Shown here piece by piece: positions 18,640 to 28,380 of a stretch of DNA of 64,000 bases; position 1 is the first letter of the stretch; the number at the start of each line of letters is the position of its first letter. The position numbers and the translations under genes were made by a program. Under the pieces are notes generated by a model. That model had not been told where the DNA came from and searched no databases. It was given only the letters and a program-made list of their open reading frames with translations. Source of the DNA: Bifidobacterium adolescentis ATCC 15703 (GTDB taxonomy: Bacteria; Actinomycetota; Actinomycetes; Actinomycetales; Bifidobacteriaceae); NCBI RefSeq assembly GCF_000010425.1, contig NC_008618.1:1233946-1297945 (forward strand), in the 5' to 3' direction.

Positions 18640-19872
18640 TCAGGCGGCCGCACGGTCGCCGCACTTGCGGCGCAAAGTCTCATGCATGGCGACCATCAGC
18701 GCCAGGAACACCACCAGATAGAACGGGAACAGGTTGACCGAAACATGTTGCGCGATCAGCCCGAACAGCGGCGGCATGCACATCGATCCCACATAGGCGC
18801 AAGCCATCTGCATGCCGACGATGGCCTGCGATTTGTCCTCGCCGAAATAAGCAGGAGTGGAATGGATGACGCACGGATAGATCGGCGCGCAGCCCAAACC
18901 GATGACCATTAGTCCCGCGATGGTGCCGATATTGTGCGGCAACGGCAGGAGCATGATGACGATGCCGGTCAGCACCAACGCCTGGCCAAGACGAATCATG
19001 GCCGGATCGTTCAGTTTCATGGTCAGGAAACCGCTGGCGAGACGTCCGACGGTGATGCCGATGCAAAACAGGCTTCCCCACATGGCCGCCGTGGTCTTGT
19101 CGATGCCCTTGCCAAGCGCCATATAGCTGCTGGCCCACAACATGGCGGTCGATTCGAGCGCGGAATAGCAGAAGAACATCACGAGGATCTCGCGGGCGCC
19201 ACGGATGGCGAGCACACCGCGAATACCAAGCGGCTTGCGCCGGTCAGCTGTTTCCCCTTCCGATTGCTCGGACTGCGCGGATTGCACGGAAGAGGTTTCA
19301 CTCGTCCGCTGCGGTTCGACGGTCTTACGCGCCTTCCACAACGGCAGGCTCAGCACCAGCACCGCGGTGAGCACGACCTGCAGAATGGAGATGGTCCGGT
19401 AGCCCCACGCCCAGCCATGGCCGGCACCCAATGCGCTTGCCATGATGTACGGGCCAAGCAGAGTGCCCAAGCCCCACATGGCGTGCAGCCAGCTCATGTG
19501 ACGGCTTTCGTAGTGGATTGCCACATAGTTGTTGAGCGCCGCATCGACGCCGCCCGCGCCCAAGCCGTACGGAATGGCGAAGAGCAGCAGCATCCAGTAA
19601 TTCGGCGAGATGGAGAAGCCGAACAATGCGAACGCCGTTAACGCAACGGACACTGCCGTGACCTTGCCTGCACCGAACCGCAAGGTCATGCGGTCTGATA
19701 GCAGCGCGGACACGATGGTGCCGGCGGAAATCGTCATGGAAATGCCACCCGCCCAGGAAATCGGCGCATGCAGGTCGCCGCTCATCGTCGGCCATGCGGC
19801 GCCGAGCACCGCGTCCGGCAGACCCAGACTGATGAAGGCGATGTAAATCACGGCGAGCAGCAGATTGGCCAC
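18640..19872 (-). CDS. MFS transporter
   Basis: This 410-residue membrane protein has about twelve hydrophobic segments and belongs to the major facilitator superfamily. It begins MANLLLAVIYIAFISLGLPD. A loop with SDRMTLRFGAGK between segments 2 and 3 corresponds to the conserved MFS loop. A polar insert of about 35 residues (TVEPQRTSETSSVQSAQSEQ and on) lies between the two six-helix halves. Its layout resembles the FucP/YfkF-like sugar or drug transporter group; the substrate cannot be told. The start is the GTG at 19872 with AAGGAG six bases upstream. Confidence 0.85.
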   Translation of the reverse strand: MANLLLAVIYIAFISLGLPDAVLGAAWPTMSGDLHAPISWAGGISMTISAGTIVSALLSDRMTLRFGAGKVTAVSVALTAFALFGFSISPNYWMLLLFAIPYGLGAGGVDAALNNYVAIHYESRHMSWLHAMWGLGTLLGPYIMASALGAGHGWAWGYRTISILQVVLTAVLVLSLPLWKARKTVEPQRTSETSSVQSAQSEQSEGETADRRKPLGIRGVLAIRGAREILVMFFCYSALESTAMLWASSYMALGKGIDKTTAAMWGSLFCIGITVGRLASGFLTMKLNDPAMIRLGQALVLTGIVIMLLPLPHNIGTIAGLMVIGLGCAPIYPCVIHSTPAYFGEDKSQAIVGMQMACAYVGSMCMPPLFGLIAQHVSVNLFPFYLVVFLALMVAMHETLRRKCGDRAAA

Positions 19873-20014
19873 AGTCAGCTCCTTGTATGTTTTATGTTTG
19901 CGGCAATAAAATCACGAAAATACTCCGCTATTTTATCCAAAGTTACCTACCAAACGGTATTTTGTATCTTGCACTATCGACCGACGTTTTTGCATTATCG
20001 TGCATACACGAAAA

Positions 20015-20043
20015 GCGGGTCTCCGCCGTAACGCAAGACCCGC
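20015..20043 (-). terminator. parE terminator
   Basis: An 8-bp stem (20015-20022 with 20036-20043) is followed on the minus strand by TTTT. It sits 22 bases after the parE stop, in the 193-base gap before the MFS gene. Confidence 0.75.
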
Positions 20044-20065
20044 CAATCGCAATCGCCATGCAATA

Positions 20066-22390
20066 TCAGGTGTCGATCTTGGAACGGTCGAAATCGTCGG
20101 CGTTCTCCACGATGAACGCCTTGCGCGGCGGCACGTCATCACCCATGAGCAGGCTGAAGATGTGGCTGGCCTGTTCGGCGTCCTCCATGCGGATACGGCG
20201 CAGCATGCGGGTGCGCGGATCCATGGTGGTATCGGCCAGCTGGTCGGCGTCCATCTCACCCAAACCCTTGTAACGCTGGATGTCCTCGTTGTAGCCGATG
20301 TGCTTTTTATCAAGCTCGGCGAGTTTGCCTGCCAACTCATCATCGGAATACGTGTAGATGTACTCGCCCTTATGCGTACCCGTCAACGCGATACGATGCA
20401 GCGGCGGCACGGCGGCATACACATGACCGTATTCGATAAGCGGCCGCATGTACCGGTAGAACAGCGTCAGCAGCAGGATGCGGATGTGCGCGCCGTCGAC
20501 ATCGGCATCGGTCATCATGATGATCTTGTTGTATCGGGCCTGTTCGATGTCGAAGCTTGCGCCGGATCCTGCGCCGACCACCTGGATGATGGCTGCGCAT
20601 TCCTTGTTGGACAGCATCTGCGCGAGCGATGCCTTCTGCACGTTGAGTATTTTGCCTCGAATCGGCAGCAACGCTTGGAAACCGGAATTACGGGCGGCCT
20701 TGGCTGTGCCCAATGCGGAATCACCCTCGACGATGAACAGTTCGGCCACATCGTCATTGCCGGGCTGGCAGTCGGACAGTTTCGGCGGCATGGACGCGGA
20801 TTCAAGCGCGTTCTTACGGCGTGTGACTTCCTTGGTCTTGCGCGCCTGCACGCGGGCATGCATTTCGCCGACGATTTTCTCCAGCACGCGGCCGGACTGT
20901 TCCTTGTAACCGCGTTTGGAGCCGGTAATCATCTCACCGAACTGCTTATCGGTCATTCTGGAGACGATCGGCTTGACTTGCGCGGTGCCGAGCACGTCCT
21001 TGGTCTGGCCTTGGAACTGCGGTTCGGCGATGCGGACGGTGACGACGGCCACCAGACCGGCGAGAATGTCGTCACGTTCCACCTTCATATGGGAATCCTT
21101 GAGATTCACCTTGAGTTTGCGCGCGTTGTCCTCGATGGCCTTGCGCACCTGCTTGGTGATGCCTTGGAGGAAGCCGTCCACGTGCATGCCGCCGCCGGGC
21201 GTCTCCACCACGTTGACGAAGCTGCGCATGGTGGTGTCGTAGCCGTTGGTCCATCGCATGGCGATATCGACTGCGCAATCACGCGTCACCTTCTGCGCAT
21301 GCAGTTCACCATCGTCTCCGACCGCCTGCGTTTCTTCAACATACGTGTCCTCGCCGGCGATGCGCCAAATATCGGAGACCGCTTCGCCTTTGGACAGGAA
21401 GTCGACGAAATCCTTCACGCCTCCGGTATGGCAGAATTCTTCGACGCGCGCATGCGGATATTTCGGCTGCACGGGTTGGGAAACGGTTTCCTGCGATTGC
21501 GTGGCAGCATCGTTTTCTTGCGATTCGGCTGATTCATCAGCTTCGGCTGAATCCTCCTGCAGTATGTCGGCAGAGGTTCCGATATCATCCGTTTCAGCGG
21601 ACGTGTTCTCTTCCGTCACCTGTTCGATGACATTGTCATCGACTTCCAGCATTTCGTCAATGGACTCGTCGCCGGTTTCGGGAATGTTCTCGTCGATGAC
21701 GGTGATTTTCAGCCCTGGCACCAGGAAACTGGTCTGCCGTACACGGTCGATGAGCTGGTCATAGCTGAATTCAGCGGTGTCGTTGAAAATCTCCGGATCC
21801 GCCCAATAGCGGATGCGGGTACCCGTGGTCTTCGGACTGACTTTGCCGATGATCTCAAGTTCGGTGGGACGATTCTTGCGCGTCTTCTTGAATGGCGAAT
21901 CGGGAGACGGGTGTTCCGGATCAACGTCGGAATACACTCCGGGGTGGCCCTGATGGAAAGCCATGTGGTGGGTTTTGCCGTCACGATCCACTTCCACGTC
22001 GAGACGGGAGCTCAATGCGTTCACAACGGATGAGCCGACACCATGCAGACCGCCGGAAGCGCCATACGAGGAATTGCCGAATTTGGCGCCGGCATGCAGC
22101 TTGGTCAGCACCACTTCCACGCCGGTGAGCTTGGTTTTCGGCTCCACGTCCACCGGAATGCCTCGGCCATTGTCCGCCACTTCAACGGAACCATCGTCAT
22201 GCAAGGTCACGATGATGTGGTTGCAGGCTCCCGCAAGAGCCTCATCGACGGCATTGTCGATGATCTCCCACAGGCAGTGCATCAGGCCCTGGCTGTCGGT
22301 CGTGCCGATGTACATGCCCGGACGTTTGCGCACCGCATCCAAGCCTTCGAGCACGGTAAGACTCTCAGCACCGTAATTATCCTTAGCCAT
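20066..22390 (-). CDS. parE: DNA topoisomerase IV subunit B
   Basis: This 774-residue type IIA topoisomerase B subunit hydrolyses ATP to drive strand passage with ParC. The GHKL ATPase begins LEGLDAVRKRPGMYIG and includes EIIDNAVDEA and DNGRGIPVD. The Toprim domain has the metal ligands in FIVEGDSALG and DADVDGAHIR. The C-terminal part contains QRYKGLGEMDADQLADTTMD. An acidic, low-complexity insert of roughly 77 residues (nt about 21460-21690) lies in the transducer domain between ITVIDE and EEFCHTGG; it is absent from typical ParE/GyrB. The ATG at 22390 is preferred because GAAAGGGAAC lies just upstream. Confidence 0.92.
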   Translation of the reverse strand: MAKDNYGAESLTVLEGLDAVRKRPGMYIGTTDSQGLMHCLWEIIDNAVDEALAGACNHIIVTLHDDGSVEVADNGRGIPVDVEPKTKLTGVEVVLTKLHAGAKFGNSSYGASGGLHGVGSSVVNALSSRLDVEVDRDGKTHHMAFHQGHPGVYSDVDPEHPSPDSPFKKTRKNRPTELEIIGKVSPKTTGTRIRYWADPEIFNDTAEFSYDQLIDRVRQTSFLVPGLKITVIDENIPETGDESIDEMLEVDDNVIEQVTEENTSAETDDIGTSADILQEDSAEADESAESQENDAATQSQETVSQPVQPKYPHARVEEFCHTGGVKDFVDFLSKGEAVSDIWRIAGEDTYVEETQAVGDDGELHAQKVTRDCAVDIAMRWTNGYDTTMRSFVNVVETPGGGMHVDGFLQGITKQVRKAIEDNARKLKVNLKDSHMKVERDDILAGLVAVVTVRIAEPQFQGQTKDVLGTAQVKPIVSRMTDKQFGEMITGSKRGYKEQSGRVLEKIVGEMHARVQARKTKEVTRRKNALESASMPPKLSDCQPGNDDVAELFIVEGDSALGTAKAARNSGFQALLPIRGKILNVQKASLAQMLSNKECAAIIQVVGAGSGASFDIEQARYNKIIMMTDADVDGAHIRILLLTLFYRYMRPLIEYGHVYAAVPPLHRIALTGTHKGEYIYTYSDDELAGKLAELDKKHIGYNEDIQRYKGLGEMDADQLADTTMDPRTRMLRRIRMEDAEQASHIFSLLMGDDVPPRKAFIVENADDFDRSKIDT

Positions 22391-22420
22391 GTTCCCTTTC
22401 AATTGTCGCCTTACAAGACA

Positions 22421-22463
22421 TGAAGTCGAGAAACCCTGCGTTCATGCCGGTTTCTCGACTTCA
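22421..22463. terminator. Hairpin between rpoD and parE
   Basis: A 15-bp perfect stem (22421-22435 with 22449-22463) with a 13-base loop lies 21 bases beyond the rpoD stop. No long T-run follows on the minus strand, but the stem is strong enough to end or process the rpoD transcript. Confidence 0.7.
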
Positions 22464-22484
22464 TTTACTCGCGTCTGATTACTA

Positions 22485-23885
22485 TCACTGGTCCAGGAAG
22501 TCGCGCAGCGTCTGCGAACGGGACGGATGGCGCAGCTTGGACATGGTCTTCGATTCGATTTGGCGGATACGTTCGCGCGTCACGCCATACACACGTCCGA
22601 TATCATCCAGCGTCTTCGGCTGGCCGTCCTCCAAACCGTAGCGCATCTTGATGACGCCAGCTTCACGCGGAGACAGCGTTTCAAGCACCTGCTTGAACTG
22701 CTCCTGCAACAGCGAGAAGGCGACGGCATCGGACGGTGCGATGGCGTCGGTGTCTTCGATCAGATCACCGAACTCGGAATCGCCATCCTCGCCCAGCGGC
22801 GTGTGCAGGGAAATCGGCTCACGCCCGTACTTCTGCACTTCCTGCACCTTCTCGACCGGCATGTCGAGCTCGCGGGCTAGTTCGTCCGGCGTAGGTTCGC
22901 GGCCGAGGTCCTGAAGCATCTGGCGCTGCACGCGGGACAGCTTGTTGATGACTTCCACCATATGCACAGGCACACGAATGGTGCGGGCCTGATCAGCCAT
23001 GGCACGGGTGATGGCCTGGCGAATCCACCATGTGGCGTACGTGGAGAACTTGAAGCCCTTCTTCCAGTCGAACTTCTCTACGGCACGAATCAGACCAAGA
23101 TTGCCTTCCTGAATCAAATCGAGGAACAGCATGCCACGGCCCGTATAGCGCTTGGCAAGAGAGACCACGAGTCGAAGGTTGGCTTCCAGCAGATGGTCCT
23201 TGGCGCGCTTGCCGTCGTTCGCGGCCCACTTCAGTTCACGCCGGCGCTTGAAATCCATCTTGTCGGATTCCGTGTCCAGCAGATGTTGGGCGTACAGACC
23301 GGCCTCGATGCGTTCGGACAGGTCGACTTCCTGTTCGGCGTTCAGCAGGTTCACTCGGCCTATCTGCTTCAGGTAATCCTTGACCGGATCTGCGGTGGCG
23401 CCGGCTGCGATCACACGACGCTTCGGATTGCCGGACGGCGTCAGATTGTCGTCGTCATCATCGTCACGCACCACGAAAGCGCCTTTTTCCTTGGGCTCTT
23501 CCGGCTTTTTGCGCTTGTCTTCGTCATCGTCTTCCAGTTCGGAATCGTCATCCTCGTCGATATTGTCCTCGTCGAGGTCGTCATCCTCCCCTTCGTCGTC
23601 CACGTCATCAAGGTCATCGTCGAAATCATCAAGATCGGCATCCTCGACGGGATCGTCTTCAGGAGCGTCCTGCTCGATCAGGTTCTCTTCTTCTTCTTCC
23701 GCTTTCTTGCTTTTCTTGGCGGCGGAGGTCTTCTTCGCGGCCGTCTTGCGCGACGTCTTCGTAGCGGTCTTTGAGGACTCGCTCTTCTTGGCAGCAGGCT
23801 TGCGCGTGGAGGCCTTTTTTCCGGAGGTGGTCTTTTCGGTCAGATCAGTCTGTTCCGTATTTACCGTCGTTTCCTTGGTGGCCAA
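22485..23885 (-). CDS. rpoD: Principal RNA polymerase sigma factor (sigma-70)
   Basis: This is the housekeeping sigma factor, 466 residues from the start chosen here. Region 1.2 begins [20 protein letters not shown]. Region 2 includes [20 protein letters not shown] and [15 protein letters not shown]. Region 4 ends with [19 protein letters not shown]. The N-terminal part is a Lys/Ala-rich stretch followed by an almost continuous Asp/Glu tract (nt about 23500-23700), as in actinobacterial HrdB/SigA. The start is set at a TTG (23885-23883) because an AGGAGG lies at ideal distance; no ATG in the open frame upstream has one. parE lies downstream on the same strand. Confidence 0.93.
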   Translation of the reverse strand: MATKETTVNTEQTDLTEKTTSGKKASTRKPAAKKSESSKTATKTSRKTAAKKTSAAKKSKKAEEEEENLIEQDAPEDDPVEDADLDDFDDDLDDVDDEGEDDDLDEDNIDEDDDSELEDDDEDKRKKPEEPKEKGAFVVRDDDDDDNLTPSGNPKRRVIAAGATADPVKDYLKQIGRVNLLNAEQEVDLSERIEAGLYAQHLLDTESDKMDFKRRRELKWAANDGKRAKDHLLEANLRLVVSLAKRYTGRGMLFLDLIQEGNLGLIRAVEKFDWKKGFKFSTYATWWIRQAITRAMADQARTIRVPVHMVEVINKLSRVQRQMLQDLGREPTPDELARELDMPVEKVQEVQKYGREPISLHTPLGEDGDSEFGDLIEDTDAIAPSDAVAFSLLQEQFKQVLETLSPREAGVIKMRYGLEDGQPKTLDDIGRVYGVTRERIRQIESKTMSKLRHPSRSQTLRDFLDQ

Positions 23886-24045
23886 ACTTATCCTCCTATT
23901 GATCCCGCCGGAAGCGTATACCATATGGACCCACTTCTGGCAAGGGCAAATCGTCAACTATGTGAGTTAACCATCTTGCGAGGACGATTATTCCCGCGTG
24001 TTGAGCTCACCATGCGCAAGTACCGCTTCCTTTCGGCGTGTTGCT

Positions 24046-24690
24046 CTATGTCTCTTCGGCCCATGCCGGTCCGATATGACGATGCGCCGCGGAGCAGATG
24101 ATCGCCGCGAGCGAACAATTCTCATCCAACGCGAGCGCACGCATCGCGCACAGCATGGCGCGCTCATCGCCCATCCACCACAGCACATAACTGATGATGG
24201 CCAATGGCTGCACATGATACCGTTCGGGGACCATCCCGATGATGTCGAACATCATGTTGACGCCGTTGTCGCAACGTTTCGTGTCGGGTTTTCTTGATGC
24301 GTCACGGAACGATCCGTTGAGGGATTCCTCCAGATGACGCGTGTTGCCGGGAAGTGTCGGATTGGCCATGAATCCCATGAGAAAGTCACGTGACGAACGT
24401 CGTTCATCCACGATGATGGAGACCAGCAGCGCGTCACGCACCGCCATGGTCTGCTGCATGGCGATGGCAAGTGCTCCCGCACCGTTTCTGGACAGTCTGC
24501 ATTCTGGCGATGAATCGTCACCTCCCGACGATTCATCGGCCAGCTCATCCATCCATTCCGAGAATGGCTCCTGCAGGAAATCGCGTATGCTCTCCGCCAT
24601 GCCCAGCGATTTGCAATCCTCCACCAATTGGTCTTCAAGCCGTTCCATCTCGGCTTCGCATATCGGCATGGGCTCGTCGATCGTCTTCAT
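24046..24690 (-). CDS. DUF4192 family protein
   Basis: This 214-residue soluble protein has the C-terminal signature of DUF4192: the run PLAIISYVLWWMGDERAM, then MRALALDENCSLAAIIC, which resembles the family's tandem-helical 'W..GD..RA..AL..AL..DP.Y.LA' pattern. Function is unknown in all actinobacteria. In other actinobacteria the family also lies near the principal sigma factor gene. The middle part contains a polar insert (DESSGGDDSSPE). The ATG at 24690 has an excellent AAGGAGG site. It lies just upstream of rpoD on the same strand. Confidence 0.8.
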   Translation of the reverse strand: MKTIDEPMPICEAEMERLEDQLVEDCKSLGMAESIRDFLQEPFSEWMDELADESSGGDDSSPECRLSRNGAGALAIAMQQTMAVRDALLVSIIVDERRSSRDFLMGFMANPTLPGNTRHLEESLNGSFRDASRKPDTKRCDNGVNMMFDIIGMVPERYHVQPLAIISYVLWWMGDERAMLCAMRALALDENCSLAAIICSAAHRHIGPAWAEET

Positions 24691-24899
24691 GTCTCGTCCT
24701 CCTTGGCGTATCGGAGCGGTCGCTTGATGCAGGCCGCTTTGTTGGAACTATGCATCATCCGGCAATGCAATGAGGCGTTTCGGCACCCCTGTGGTCGGAG
24801 AACGTGAAGCTCGGCGTGTCACGAAACGTCCGGCACCGTCTCACCCGCTGCAATCATTATGTTTTCCTCTTGTCGAATGTGTGTGGATAACCTTGACCC

Positions 24900-25988
24900 A
24901 TGACTAGCTCTTCCGATTTGGAACAGATTGAAACGCGCACGCTCTCGCTGGTAAGGGATTTTTCGTTCCTGCATGCGGACGATCCGGTGGCGAATTCCTG
25001 CAAAGCCGTCGCTGATGCGGTGGCGCAGCAGGCGGTCACGTCAAGTGAGGGCGGCAAACGTCTGCGGGCGTTGCTGACGTTGGATGCGTTCCGTGCGTTC
25101 GCGCCGCAGGATGTGGCGGAACGTGATATGGATGCGGTGTTGGATCTGGCATGCGCGATCGAAGTGTTTCAGACCGGCGCGTTGGTGCATGACGACATCA
25201 TCGACGATTCCGATCTGCGCCGTGGCAAGCCGTCCGCTCATCGTGCGCTTGCCACGGATACCCATAGTGATGCCATCGGCCATGGTTTGGGCATCATGTT
25301 GGGTGATATGCTGGCCACCGCGAGCGTGGATATCGCCAATAAAGCGGCTTGCCGGCTTGGCTCCGGGTCTTCCGTGGTGTCGGCCTTCCTGAATATGCAC
25401 CGTGAAGTGGAAATCGGCCAAGTACTCGATTTGGCCGTGGAACTCAATACGTTAGACGATCCTGAAGAGCTGGCGTCGGCCTCTTTGAATGTCTTCCGTT
25501 GGAAGACCGCCAGTTATACCACTATCGCACCTTTGGAATTCGGTATGCTTGCCGCCGGCCTCGCCCCTGCGGACGCGCGCAGGCTCGCACTGGCGATTGG
25601 ATTGCCTCTTGGTTTGGCGTTCCAGCTCGCGGATGATCTTCTGGACGTCATCGGGTCGAGCCGCAATACCGGCAAACCGGTGGGCGGTGATATCCGTGAA
25701 GGCAAACGCACGGTGTTGCTGGCCGATGCGATTGAGGCTGCCGGCGATGTCGAACGACGTGAACTCATCGACATGTGGGAAGCCGAATCACGTGACGAGG
25801 CACATGTTAGGCGTGCCATCGCATTGTTCGAGTCCACTGGTGCCATCGCACGTTCCAAGGAACGGATCGCCGGTCTGTGGCTCGAGTCGAAGGCCGCCAT
25901 CGAGACGCTTGAACTATCGCAGGATCGCAAAGACATGCTTACCGAGGCATGCGCACGTTTCGTACCGATTGTGCGGGAACAGGGCTGA
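24900..25988 (+). CDS. Polyprenyl diphosphate synthase
   Basis: This 362-residue all-helical trans-prenyltransferase condenses isopentenyl diphosphate with allylic diphosphates. The first Asp-rich motif is VHDDIIDDSDLRRG (DDxxD), the second is FQLADDLLDVIG, and GKRLRALLTL precedes the first. Chain length (geranylgeranyl or longer, for quinones or the undecaprenyl precursor) cannot be read reliably. The ATG at 24900 follows the stretch GGATAACCTTGACCC, a poor ribosome-binding site. It stands upstream of the PASTA kinase, an arrangement also known for idsA-type genes near pknL in Corynebacteriales. Confidence 0.88.
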   Translation: MTSSSDLEQIETRTLSLVRDFSFLHADDPVANSCKAVADAVAQQAVTSSEGGKRLRALLTLDAFRAFAPQDVAERDMDAVLDLACAIEVFQTGALVHDDIIDDSDLRRGKPSAHRALATDTHSDAIGHGLGIMLGDMLATASVDIANKAACRLGSGSSVVSAFLNMHREVEIGQVLDLAVELNTLDDPEELASASLNVFRWKTASYTTIAPLEFGMLAAGLAPADARRLALAIGLPLGLAFQLADDLLDVIGSSRNTGKPVGGDIREGKRTVLLADAIEAAGDVERRELIDMWEAESRDEAHVRRAIALFESTGAIARSKERIAGLWLESKAAIETLELSQDRKDMLTEACARFVPIVREQG

Positions 25989-26110
25989 TGCCGCCGCACT
26001 GTGAAAGACCCGTGTTCATCGCATCTTCCGCAAACCATTCCTTGTAGACTACAAGTGAACACATCTTTGTCGCGAAACGTTTTTTGAAGAAGGAATCGTA
26101 CCGATTAGCC

Positions 26111-28282
26111 ATGAGTGAAGCCCAGCATGCCCCCGAAGGCCAGGTCATCGAAGGCCGGTACCGAGTCGTCAGCAGAATCGCCGATGGCGGCATGGCCACG
26201 GTGTATCAAGCTGTTGACGAGCGTCTGGGACGCACCGTCGCCATTAAGATCATGCACACGCAGCTGGCACAGGGCCCACAACGCGACCAGTTCGTGGAAC
26301 GTTTCCATCGCGAGGCCCGTTCCGCAGCAGCAATAGCCAATCCCCATATCGTGCAGGTGTATGACACCGGTGAGTTCGATGGACTGGATTTTCTTGTCAT
26401 GGAGTACGTGCATGGCGTGAACCTGCGGTACGAAATGAACCAGCAAGTCACGTTCAGCGTTCGTGAGACGCTACGCATAGTCGGTGAGACGTTGGACGGC
26501 TTGGCTTCGGCGCATCGCGCAGGCGTGGTGCACCGCGATATCAAACCGGAGAATATTCTGCTCAATGACCGAGGACATGTGCAGATCACCGATTTCGGCC
26601 TGGCCAAGGCGGTGTCGCAGGCCACGCTGTCCTCCACCGGCATGCTGCTGGGCACGGCCGCCTATCTGGCGCCAGAAATGATTCAGCACAATCAGGCAAC
26701 GCCGCAGGGAGACCTGTATTCCGTAGGCATCATGGCTTGGGAGATGCTGGCCGGCAAGGTGCCGTTCACCGCGGACAATCCGGTGACGCTGGTGTTCAAG
26801 CACGTGCATGAGGATGTGCCGGATATCACGACCGCTTGTCCGGGCATCAATGCAGGCGTGGCCGCATTCCTCGCCCGTCTTACGGCGCGCGCGGTCGAGG
26901 ACCGTCCCCAGGATGCGTCCGTGGCATTCGACGAATTGCAGCAGTTGCAATCGAACCTCACCATCGACGACTGGCAATACCGTCTGTCAGCCGTTTCCCC
27001 GGCCGCAAACGATGCCGCCGACACCATGCCCGGCGATGGCACCCGGCAGATGCCGCTACCGCCCGCTCCCCCAGCACCGCCTGTGCGTCAGAACGACGAT
27101 CGTACACGACAGTTCAATCCGGAAAACCCGAACAAAACCACCGTCATGCCGGCGCAGCAGGCAGATCCGGAGGCAACCACCCGCTTGGCTTTGGAAAAGA
27201 ACGACGTCCCCGCCAACAACGTTCCAGCTTCCCCCTCGAACGGTCCGGTCAGTGGTGGACAGCCGAAACGCAGTGGCAAGCGTGCACCTGTCATCATCGC
27301 CGTCGTAGCAGCCATCGTGCTTGCCTGCGCAGGCGGTGGAGGCTATGCCTGGTGGTATTTCCGAGGACCGGGCAGCTACTGGACCATGCCTCAGCCGGCA
27401 GATCTCACATGTTCCGATTCGGAGCCCTGCCGTATTTCCAACATCAAATGGAACGCCTATGAGGAACTGCTGAAATTCTCCAACATCGAGTACGAAGAGA
27501 CCGAGGCGTTCAGTGATTCCGTCAAGGCTGGCAATGTCATCTCCACCGACCCGGAGAATGTCGGTTCGCATGTGAGCAAACGTCATCATCAGAAGGTCAA
27601 GGTGGTAGTGTCCAAGGGTATTAAGCAGGGCACTGTTCCCACAGACATTCTCGATGCCACCAGTGCGAACGGCAAGGATCCGATCAACGCGTTGAAGCGT
27701 GCCGGCTTCGACAACATCGAACAGACTCCGGCCAATGATGACGCATATTCCATGGACGTACCTCAGGGCGCGTTGCTTGATTTAAGCGTGGATCCCGGCG
27801 CGACTCTGCCCCATAACGCGAAGATTACCGTCACGCTGTCCCAAGGACCGAAACCGGTTACCATGCCGGACGTCGTGGGCAAATCGAAGGATGAGGCGCA
27901 GCAGACGCTTGATGCGCTCAAGCTCACCGTCAACTGGACCGAGCAATTCGATGACAAGATTCCGCAAGGACAGGTGATTTCCGCTTCCGCGAAGACCGGA
28001 GACGAGTTGCACTGGGGCGATAGCGTCAATGCGGTGGTGTCGAAGGGACCGGAAACCGTAACGCTGCCGAATTATGTCGGACAGAAAGCCGCCGCTGCCA
28101 AAGCCGCATTGGAGAAGCTGGGATTCAGTGTGAAGATCAGCTCGCAACTGACACTTGACTCCAGTCAAGACAAGAAGGTCGCTTCGCAGGATCCGGTAGG
28201 AGGCACCGAGGTGCGACTGCGTCAGGAGGATGGCACGCCGAATACCGTCACCTTGAAAATGTATTCGTCGCTGTTCGACTGA
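26111..28282 (+). CDS. PASTA-domain Ser/Thr protein kinase (PknB/PknL type)
   Basis: The protein is a membrane-spanning kinase of about 723 residues. The kinase domain (about 1-275) has the Gly-rich loop IADGGMATVYQA, catalytic Lys K46 (VAIKIM), the catalytic loop HRDIKPEN with D143, DFGLAK and APE. A Pro/Thr-rich linker leads to one membrane helix (about residues 392-416). About 300 external residues form four PASTA repeats, two of them recognisable by PVTMPDVVGKSKDEAQQ and TVTLPNYVGQKAAAAK. PASTA domains bind peptidoglycan fragments and report on cell-wall state. Start ATG 26111 is preferred; its AAGGAA site is rather far (about 16 bases). Synteny with a prenyl synthase and an acyltransferase favours the PknL branch. 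Confidence 0.9.
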   Translation: MSEAQHAPEGQVIEGRYRVVSRIADGGMATVYQAVDERLGRTVAIKIMHTQLAQGPQRDQFVERFHREARSAAAIANPHIVQVYDTGEFDGLDFLVMEYVHGVNLRYEMNQQVTFSVRETLRIVGETLDGLASAHRAGVVHRDIKPENILLNDRGHVQITDFGLAKAVSQATLSSTGMLLGTAAYLAPEMIQHNQATPQGDLYSVGIMAWEMLAGKVPFTADNPVTLVFKHVHEDVPDITTACPGINAGVAAFLARLTARAVEDRPQDASVAFDELQQLQSNLTIDDWQYRLSAVSPAANDAADTMPGDGTRQMPLPPAPPAPPVRQNDDRTRQFNPENPNKTTVMPAQQADPEATTRLALEKNDVPANNVPASPSNGPVSGGQPKRSGKRAPVIIAVVAAIVLACAGGGGYAWWYFRGPGSYWTMPQPADLTCSDSEPCRISNIKWNAYEELLKFSNIEYEETEAFSDSVKAGNVISTDPENVGSHVSKRHHQKVKVVVSKGIKQGTVPTDILDATSANGKDPINALKRAGFDNIEQTPANDDAYSMDVPQGALLDLSVDPGATLPHNAKITVTLSQGPKPVTMPDVVGKSKDEAQQTLDALKLTVNWTEQFDDKIPQGQVISASAKTGDELHWGDSVNAVVSKGPETVTLPNYVGQKAAAAKAALEKLGFSVKISSQLTLDSSQDKKVASQDPVGGTEVRLRQEDGTPNTVTLKMYSSLFD

Positions 28283-28303
28283 TTATCCTGATTACAAAAT
28301 AGA

Positions 28304-28354
28304 AATCAGGGGTGTCTGTTCCGAAAACATTCTTCGGAACAGACACCCCTGATT
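28304..28354. terminator. Bidirectional terminator, kinase / plsC
   Basis: A 22-bp perfect stem (28304-28325 with 28333-28354) and a 7-base loop lie between two convergent genes, 22 bases after the kinase stop and 27 bases from the acyltransferase stop. Weak T content on both sides. Confidence 0.85.
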
Positions 28355-28380
28355 GGTTTGGAATGAACCTCGCTGAAAAC

